A DNA stretch of 64,000 nucleotides from Hsuehochloa calcarea (lineage: Eukaryota; Streptophyta; Magnoliopsida; Poales; Poaceae): NCBI GenBank assembly GCA_036346395.1, contig JAYEVG010000075.1, forward strand, positions 50,352-114,351, read 5' to 3'. The notes under the pieces were generated by a model that was given only the letters and a program-made list of their open reading frames with translations, had not been told where the DNA came from and did no database searches. The number at the start of each line of letters is the position of its first letter. Positions within the stretch are counted from its first letter, which is position 1. Made by a program: the position numbers and the translations under genes. Shown in pieces: positions 56,249 through 64,000 of the stretch.

Positions 56249-58417
56249 TGTAATACCCCAAAAGTAAATCGGCGTATTAGAAGAAGTTTCAGAAGGAGCT
56301 AATGGGAAAATCTGAATCGGCAGGGGGGTTTTCAGTGATCTTCCGACAACCTGGGCCTGGGCCGCAGCCCAGGAGGGGCCCATGAGAGGGGCCAACCAAA
56401 GGGGGGTTTTTTCCTCATCCCCAAACCTCCCCTCTCTCTCCCCACTCCCCTCCCCAAGCCGCCACCCCCTCCTCCCCCTCTCCAACCGGCCGCCACCCTC
56501 CTCCCTGTCGTACGCCAGAGTTGTTCGTCAGATTTGGGTAAGTTTCGTACGTTTTCTGATCTTACCACCTCTCAGAAAGTTGTAGCCCTTGGTCTTAGAT
56601 TTCTTTTGGCACCGAGATCATCTGATTTGGAGTTACGGTTTAGGAGATATGGTAGTTTTACCACGATTGTCTAGGGGAGCTGACGTGATTTGGCAGATTT
56701 TCTTGTCGGGCCATTATGATTTACTTAGAGGCCGAATCTGGTATTTGCGTCTTCTAGAGTTTTGTCCCTGATGTCGTTATCTTTCTTTTGGCACTGAGAT
56801 CACTTGATTCCACCTTACATTTTAGGAGATATGAATTTTTAATCGCGCGCTGTCCTGTCTGCCTGAGAAGTTGGAACTGTCGGTTTGCCCCTCAGTTTTG
56901 ATCTAGTTAGAGTCAGATTCAGAACTTCCACCCAACTAGGTTTTTGTAGCCCTTGAAAGTATCTTTCTGAGTTGATAAAGATCATCTCAATTGGATCTGT
57001 AGAGTAAAAGTTATGCCCTGTTCTTTACTGCTGTGCTGTATTCTGGACAGATGTCTGTCAGTTGTTTTCAACGGTTGTTTAGACCACTGGTTTGGCCGAA
57101 TCAAAGAACCCCACCAACTAGAGTTTCGTAGCCTGTTACGTTAAGAGTATTTGAGCACTAGTTTCAAGTCATTCGGAGTTATAGATATTTAATTATGATT
57201 TTTATTGTACTGCTGATCAGAAGGGCCGATATTGGCTGATTAGTTAATTCGTCATTTTGAGTTTTTGGTTATGTTGATTAGATAGAGGGTTATGGTAAAA
57301 CGCTTGTAGCCACGTCATGACTTATTTTTCTTATTTCGAATAAATATTTGTGTAGGCGGTGGGGCAGGGAGTGGAGAAATTCTGTCGTTGCCTCCTAACT
57401 CGTCACAGCGCGGAAGGCAAGTACATGGTAGAGTGGTGAACAATGGGTTGTTCACCATGATTATTGTTGTTACTTATCATGCTATTTATTATGCTTTTGT
57501 TCAGCTTATTCTTATACATGATATTGATGACCTTGAGTGAATGAGATTATGATATTGAGATAATGAGGAGGAGATATTGGGTTAATGAGATGGACTATGT
57601 TGATGAATAAATAAAGATGTCGCATCATTTACATTCATCATGACAGGGATTGCATGAGCCAGGTCGGTGAGAAAGTCATGTAACTATTCCGGTGAGGTCG
57701 GTGAGAAAGATACATGACTAGTCCGGAAAGCTCTAGATAAAATCCTACTTTGGTGGGGACTTCACGGGAGTGAAGGATAGAGTGTGTCATCGACGGGTGA
57801 ACACTCCGCTATCTAGGTATCGGTGATGAGATGCATATGAGCATGAGCATGTTGGTGCATTCGCATATCTAAGTAAATTGTTAAATTGTGCAACTTTACC
57901 TATATGGAATATGGCTTGTTTGTTTGAGAATGACAATGGCATTAACTAAATGGATGATGATGATAACTTTAATTATGGTTAATAAACTATTGTTTATGGC
58001 TTTATTATGTATTTCTTGAGTCTTGGACTCATTCTTGCTCTATTGTTGTTTTTAGGTGACCAGTGATGATGTTTTACTCGGGAAGGGCTAGCACACTTGG
58101 AATCATGCACTTCACCCAATTATTTGATTCATTGGACATGATAAACTTTTAGAATAACATGAATATTTATGTCTAGGACATGATGGTATTGAATAACCAT
58201 AGATGCTTGGTTTATGTTAATCTTGGTTAATTATTTTGCTATGCTCCTAGGTCTAATTTATCTATGATTGTCATAGTGTTATGCTTGTGTTAATGCGACC
58301 CGTGGATGGGTTTTAATGTTGTTATGCTTGCTGAAATTTTATAGTAAGTTGATGTAAATTAGATGGTTATAGTAGTTTAGTGGCATTCCAGGCTCAATGT
58401 TGGGCTGGGGTGTTACA
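56249..58417 (+). mobile_element. Solo LTR, 2.17 kb
   Basis: It starts TGTAATACCCCAAAAGTAAA and ends GGGCTGGGGTGTTACA. It is flanked by the perfect 5-bp duplication AGGAA (56244-56248 and 58418-58422). Termini differ from those of the 50947 LTR, and I do not see the palindromic module, so it is another family. It repeatedly contains phrases such as TTTGGCACCGAGATCA and TTTCTTTTGGCACTGAGATCA, and GTTTCGTAGCC. No coding region. Confidence 0.92.
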
Positions 58418-58422
58418 AGGAA

Positions 58423-60038
58423 CCTAAGATATAAGATATCAATAAGAATGACGTTGATGCGTGTATGGTGTAGCTAAAGGAGCCTTTCCAAACTACTCCT
58501 CCACTCGATTGATATCTGATATCTCGAGGTTCATCTTTTTTTTTTTGTGTGTACCGGTCTTCCAACTTGTCGCTCTATATCAAGGAACTATTTGCTATAG
58601 CATTTTTTCTTGAAACTTCAATAAAAAATAGTTATGTCGTGATATTAATAATTTCCAATGCTTAGATTGCCCCTGTTTGTTTAGACTTTTTGTCTGGCTT
58701 AAAAGTAAAAAAGCCTAAGTCTAAACAAAAGAGTGTCTTTTTCATCCAGTTTATAAAAATCTTAAGTCATTTTAAGCCTAAAAGTCATAAGCTATTAGAG
58801 AGGTGTTTTTTTGGCTTTTACAAAATGAAATATCCCTTTGCCACTGAACTTCGTTGAAATTAATATCAAAATGTCATTCGTATATAAGTGAAGACCCTTT
58901 CTTTTTTTCTCTCTTGCTTCCGTTCTTTTCCTCCCATTTGGCTCCCACCCTAATGCCTCCAATCCCCTCCCCTCCTGTTCGGCTCTCGCACTCCCCATCC
59001 CCAACGTCGCCGCCTCCCTTGCCCGCGATGCCGCCCCCCTCCCCTCCCCTCGAACGACGATGCAACCTCCCCTGCCCCGACGCTGCCTCCCCTGGCACCG
59101 ACGCCGTCGCCCCTCCTAGATCAAGGTGACCTCTTTTCACTCCCAGACAATTCAGCTGACTTGGTAGTCTTCTTTTGATGATCTCGTACCTCCAAAACCC
59201 CAGAGGGAGTTGACATTTGCATCAAATCCTTCGGGTTCCCAATGCTAGGGTTAGTTGCTTTATGTGTGTAGGCCTTTAATGGTCACGATGTGACTGCCGC
59301 GGCAAATTGAATGTGGTGTTAAAAATTCCATGTTTTTCTCTTTTGAATTTTTTTAGCAGCTTCAATTTGTGATGGCGATGTTACTCCAACTAACATCCCA
59401 CTATTTGCCCCCTCCCCAACCCAAGATTCATTTCATTAGTAGCAGATAGTAGTAAACACTATGATAATAATAAGTTGCTTTTGTACGAATGGACACCTGT
59501 TTACATTGATTGTGAGTACAACAGAATGATTTGGTGAGTAGAATGGCAAATCTAATAGCTAAGGAACGGATACGTCAATAAATGACAGTTATCTGATTAT
59601 CATGCCCAAGCAAAGGATCTTTCCTTGATATGCAGTACTTGTGTGAGGCGCTAGCTCTTGTCTGAGTCAGTAATTGCAGGAACTATAAAAACAACGCAGC
59701 ATTCAAGGAACTAAAGATTCCCCACAGAGGGATGGATCCCAACTTGAAAATGTCGGCTTGATCATGGTTTGCAATACAAGGGGGTACGTAACTAAGTACA
59801 GAAAGAACGGGGTTTGATTTAGTAGTGACGTTATGGTGTTGACTTGCAGTTGGTAGCTCAATACTTAGTATTGACAATGTTGGTAGCATTCTGTATTTAT
59901 AATTATCTGGTTAGATCGTGCCGCTGATAGTGAGATGTTGTATGAACTTATGTTTTGTACGCGTTAGATGAACCAAGAGTTCAGAATTGTTATTATTTGT
60001 AGACGGTCTCATCAAGTGACATTGATAGTGACGAGGAT
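58423..60038. other. Intergenic; no gene supported
   Basis: 58670-58810 looks like one end of a MITE-type repeat (CCTGTTTGTTTAGAC). 58940-59125 is Pro/Ser-rich in frame and ends at a possible GT donor, with no known domain. The tail near 60000-60041 reads SSSDIDSDEDC then stop after an AG, perhaps a terminal exon of something lost. Confidence 0.4.
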
Positions 60039-60654
60039 TGTTGACCAGTCAATTATCCGAGTATATCTTTATTTGTTTATTTATAAGTAAGCCATGTTTT
60101 CTACTGGCCCAAATTAGTTTTTTAGGCCCAAGATCAATTAAGCGGTCAGAAGGTGGGCCCGAAAGTCCTTTCTTTGACTATTCTAAAATCCTCTTCTGGA
60201 CGACCGGTTGGATCTCCTCTATAGGTTTTTGTATATCACTCCAAGACCACTCCAGGACCTCTCCCTCACAGAGGAGGTCCTCGAAAGCGGTTACCCACAT
60301 GTGGTTAATGATAACTACACATGGAGAGAAGATATTGGTTGTTATATTCAAAGATATAACGGTCATTATGAAGGGACGCAACGATTAATTTGAAGGGACG
60401 CAATCATTAGCGCGAAGAGGCACCACTGCAACAAACTGCTGATGTTTGGTAGACTATAACTATGTGCCTTTGTAATCCAGATCTCGATCCAGACACTGAT
60501 CCACGTTTATTAATAATCATTGTCCCTGTAATCAAAGCATACCCTTTGCAATGTACATCACTGTTTTGAGTCCTTTGGCGAATACATAGCAATATTCATT
60601 TCTTTTTTATAATTTTGTTTGTCCGTTCTGTGACGAGAGTCCCAGACGTCGACA
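60039..60654 (+). repeat. 5' LTR of a second gypsy element
   Basis: It begins TGTTGACCAG and ends GACGTCGACA, and is immediately followed by GCTGGCGTCGTCCGTGGGG, which is equivalent in position and wording to the primer site of the 10-kb gypsy. The left boundary is inferred from the TG start and length. Confidence 0.7.
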
Positions 60655-61557
60655 GCTGGCGTCGTCCGTGGGGATCACCGTCATCATCTTCGCCGACTCA
60701 GTTCTGGTAGTATGTCTCGTACTTTGTTCATGAATCAAAACTTGCCTACGTGGAGAGAAGAAAGTATCCTCGATATTTCTAACTACAATGATGACATGAA
60801 GGAAAACTTCGTCCTCGTATCCGGCAACACCCATGGTTCCCCCGGGGCCATTATTGAGGCACGGTCGCCAGCTGAGTCCGCACCCGCTGGCTCTACGCCG
60901 ATCGTGCCTTCGTCCACAAGTGTCACCGTGCACGAGTACTATCCTGAGCATGTCTCCCTTAGAGTAGGAGATTCAGTAGGTTCCTGGAGCCCAACATATC
61001 ATGATGATCTCGCTGGCGACCTCCACGCTGAAGGCATAGAGAGAACATCTGGGGAGAATCTTCTATTCACCCTACAATACAACTCGTCCTCTTCTTCAGA
61101 GGACGACAATATGTTCACCCCTTCTGCCTGTTCCGGCGGTCGTCAGGTTGCCGCCATCGGTGACAATCAACCTAATACCGGTGATGATCCCGAAGAATCA
61201 TGGCAACACCAAGAACGGGAAGAGCGAAAACGCCTCCAACAAAAGCAGGATGCCCGACAAGCCGAGATACGTGCCGCTACACAAACGCACATTTCGCAGG
61301 TTCGCGACCATTACTACCGAGACACCCCTGTCTCCTCAGCGAGGGTGCCGCCACAGGCGATGCATACTCCACCGCCACGGGAAACGATGGTAAGAGATCC
61401 AAACGCCTTGCCAACCCCCTTGTAGGAGGATTCCCCTACGGAGCGCGTTCGCTACTTAGCGAGCGCCATCGTACGCCATCTGGAAGGATTAACTCCGGAG
61501 CAAGGAGTGCAAGTGGTGCGTGCTATCACACAAGAGCTACAGGATGCTGCGAAAAAT
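60655..61557 (+). pseudogene. Second gypsy element: primer site and gag leader, interrupted
   Basis: After the primer-binding site, ATG 60712 starts a 238-codon frame, hydrophilic and Ser/Glu-rich with a charged segment (HQEREERKRLQQKQDARQAE), as in gag leaders of this class. A TAG at 61423-61425 interrupts it. The same frame continues EDSPTERVRYLASAIVRHLE and GVQVVRAITQELQD up to 61557, where another LTR begins. Everything downstream (gag core, pol, 3' LTR) is outside the window. It encodes the variable N-terminus of the particle protein and is broken twice. Confidence 0.72.
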
Positions 61558-64000
61558 TGTAGCATCCTAATTTTCAGAGTTCTTGAAAGTTTTCAAATAT
61601 AAAAATAACCCTTTTCTTTTATTGATAAAGCTTAATTTGGAATTTTAGAAAATAAAAATAGTTTAATATCAATTAATCAAACTATAATTAATTAAAATTT
61701 GGTTTAATTGAGTTTTCTAGTATTTAAAGTTAAAATTATTATTTTATGTATTTTCTTGAATTTTTTGGAATTTAAAATGAATTTTCCTATTATCAGAAAA
61801 TTAAAAGTATTTTATTAGTAAAATATAAAGATCAATTAAAGTTGAAACTATTTTTATTAAGTTCCAAATAATTCAAGAAATTTTTGTGTATTTTTTTGGA
61901 CTTTATTTGATATATTCTAAAAAACATTTTGATTTGTTGTATTTTTTGAAATAAACAAAATGTTAAAATCCTCAAGATGTTCATGGGCGAATTAATACTA
62001 TTCATTGTGCGCCTCCTCCGCCGCTCCGCTCCCTCGTCTGCTCGCTCGCGCCATTTTTCTCTCCTCTCCCGATCCTTCCGCCTCTCCGGAACTCATCATG
62101 GCCTCCCCTGCTGCGCCGTCCATGCTCCTAGTCTTTCTGGCCGTCCGTGCCCATTTTTCCCGCGGTTCGACTGCCGCCACCCTATCCTCTGGCGCCCCAC
62201 CCCGAGCGCGTGCTCTGCTCCTCCGCCCTCCCCAGGCAGACTGGGCCAGTGCTACTCCCACCGCTCCTTCCTCCTCCCGGGCTCTCTCTCTCTCCCTCCT
62301 CCCTCTATTTAAGCAAAGACACCTAACTCTATTGCTTCTCCCTCCTTCTATACTCCTCCCTCCTTCCTCCCCCAGCTCCCTCCCTCACCAAAGCACCTCC
62401 GCTCTCTCTCTCTTCTTTCAACCGAAGCCACCAGCACTACTAAGCTCCTCTCTTCTTTCTCCCTCTCCTCTAGTGTGAGCTCTACCTCCCCCATTGCCAA
62501 CCTCGAGCTCTCCCTCCTCTCTTCCCCCCTCCCAACCAAGATCAAACCGAAGCTTGGGCATTTTGATTTCTGCAGGTACTACCGCTTTTTCTATGGCGGT
62601 ACTACCATTTTCCTCCCGCGGAACTACCGCTCTCCCTTCACGGTACAATCTGGCTCCACCTTTCCAGAGACTTCCGCCTCCACCTCCCCAAGATTACGCG
62701 CTTCCACACCAAAACTACCGCTCGTCCCCGCCGGAACTACCGCACGTGTCTGCATGGCAATCCACGTAGCGCCACGTGGCAGCAGACGATTTTTCTGATT
62801 TTCCTTCTGAAAATAATTCCAAAAAATCCAGAAAATCCGATTTCTATTATTTTATGTAATTTCAAACTACCGGAGGACATAACTTCTTCATCTGAACTCC
62901 GTTTTGGGTGATCCAAATTTCTATATTCATATAAAATCAATATCTTTCATTTGGTTCTAGTTTTTAAATTTTTTTGATTTATTTGGTGTTGTTTTATTTA
63001 TTTTGTTCTTTTTGCACGTATAGATTCCGCCATTTCGGAAGAAATCTTCGACCCGGCAACCGACGCATCGCAACTCTTCAACGAAGGTAAGTCGTAGACC
63101 TTTGACCATGTTGTACCCATTTTACAAAAGTATATTATTTTTATATCAACATGCATGGCTAGTTGTATAAAAAATAGTTTCGGGAATAGTTAGTTATCTA
63201 TTTGTCATTATGCCTCCTTGATAAATTGAGAATGACATGTCCCCTTGAATGACACAAATCCTTGGACACCATAAGATGGTTAATTATTAGTTGGACATAT
63301 TCATACTACCAACATGTGCGCGTATTATGCTTAGTCGTGCTTTAGTTACCCGATGGGATTCACGATCACATACTCAAAGAATGAATGAACTTGACTAATG
63401 AAAATATGGAATTGTGGCGTCGCCACTGTTATTAAAAGATGTTCCATGGCAAGGGTTGCTATTTGGTCGGGATGAAACAAAAATGATTTATGCTTGGGCG
63501 AGTGGGCGGTGGTGAGTGTGGGTGCGATAGGCACATTGGGATGTGGTAGTCTCGCCTGAGCAGCCAACTAAGGACTTAACTTTGTACACCATTGATCTGG
63601 GCCATACCGTGCAACCACAAGTCCATGATGGGGTGGACTTGGCCAACTAATTAGCAAAATTTTGAGTCGGTTCTGTTTTGGTTGTTGAGCGGCGCAAGAG
63701 AGGGCCGGGAAGACGAATCCTTAGCGAGCAGAACCGAGTCAAAACAGAACTTTGTAAAGGCCTTGTCACGTGCTCTAGACTGCTTACCTAAGGTAGTGAG
63801 CGGTGGTATCACCGGATGCCAAACAAACTAGAGAAGTCGTGTCTTGTGGGGAAAGCTGTACAACCTCTGCAGAGTGTCAAAAACTATTCGAATAGCTGTG
63901 ACCCCGGTTATGGACATGCCCAGAGATTTCACGCAAAGGGTAGAATTTTCATAAAAATATTGGAATGGATCGATGGAATGGTTTGGTTGAATGGTTGGGA
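61558..64000 (+). mobile_element. Gypsy-type LTR, 5' part, running off the window
   Basis: It starts TGTAGCATCCTAATTTTCAG, like the 50947 LTR start, inside the gag leader of the second gypsy element. It has a CT-rich promoter-like block (61990-62560) and leader with GAAGGTAAGTCG (63086). The shared module is at about 63859-63935 with palindrome CTATTCGAATAG (63884-63895). In related LTRs this module sits 700-900 bp from the end, so the LTR end should lie beyond 64000. It is unknown whether a full element or a solo LTR follows. Confidence 0.82.

Overview
The window is nuclear DNA of a grass, most likely rice or a close relative. It has no prokaryotic signatures. Genes are sparse, exons end in GT/AG splice signals, and most of the sequence is nested LTR retrotransposons plus Mutator-like, hAT and FAR1-type material. 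The one nearly complete host gene is very GC-rich and intronless, as is common in grasses. The species call is inference from style and element types; no database was searched.

Layout, left to right. 1-573 is the 3' end of a copia LTR. 1133-1924 is the 3' half of an expansin-like gene. 3406-8512 is a minus-strand FAR1-related (domesticated MULE transposase) gene split by a 2.9-kb solo LTR with a perfect CCTTT target duplication. 8513-25644 is another LTR-type sequence interrupted by a complete 13.5-kb Ty3/gypsy element (10446-23903, target duplication ACATT). That element has degenerate gag-pol, a long 3' non-coding section and a multi-exon gene on the opposite strand. 25645-32252 is a 5'-truncated SIRE-like copia element with its long 3' LTR. 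It abuts a minus-strand MuDR-type transposase fragment (32253-33137). 35632-38017 is a ~1-kb-arm inverted duplication of the 5' half of a GRF-type zinc-finger gene. 38386-38720 and 43509-43715 are further FAR1-type fragments. 39479-42760 is a broken minus-strand copia element. 45488-46310 is a MULE with long terminal inverted repeats and a 9-bp target duplication, directly upstream of an EXORDIUM-like gene (46428-47415) that carries two small frameshifting deletions. 48465-54010 holds a truncated hAT-like repeat, a miniature LTR element with a copia gag remnant and a 3.06-kb solo LTR (duplication GTTTC). 54946-56221 is a non-autonomous hAT (duplication AGTAGAAG). 56249-58417 is a solo LTR (duplication AGGAA). 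60039-61557 is the 5' end of a second gypsy element, broken by another LTR that runs off the window at 64000.

No set of genes here works as a pathway. The interest lies in how elements and host genes intersect: a FAR1 gene broken at its SWIM finger, a MULE placed just upstream of an EXORDIUM-like gene, a hairpin-forming zinc-finger locus, an antisense gene inside a gypsy element, and a ~12-14-bp palindrome kept by paired substitutions in four different LTRs.
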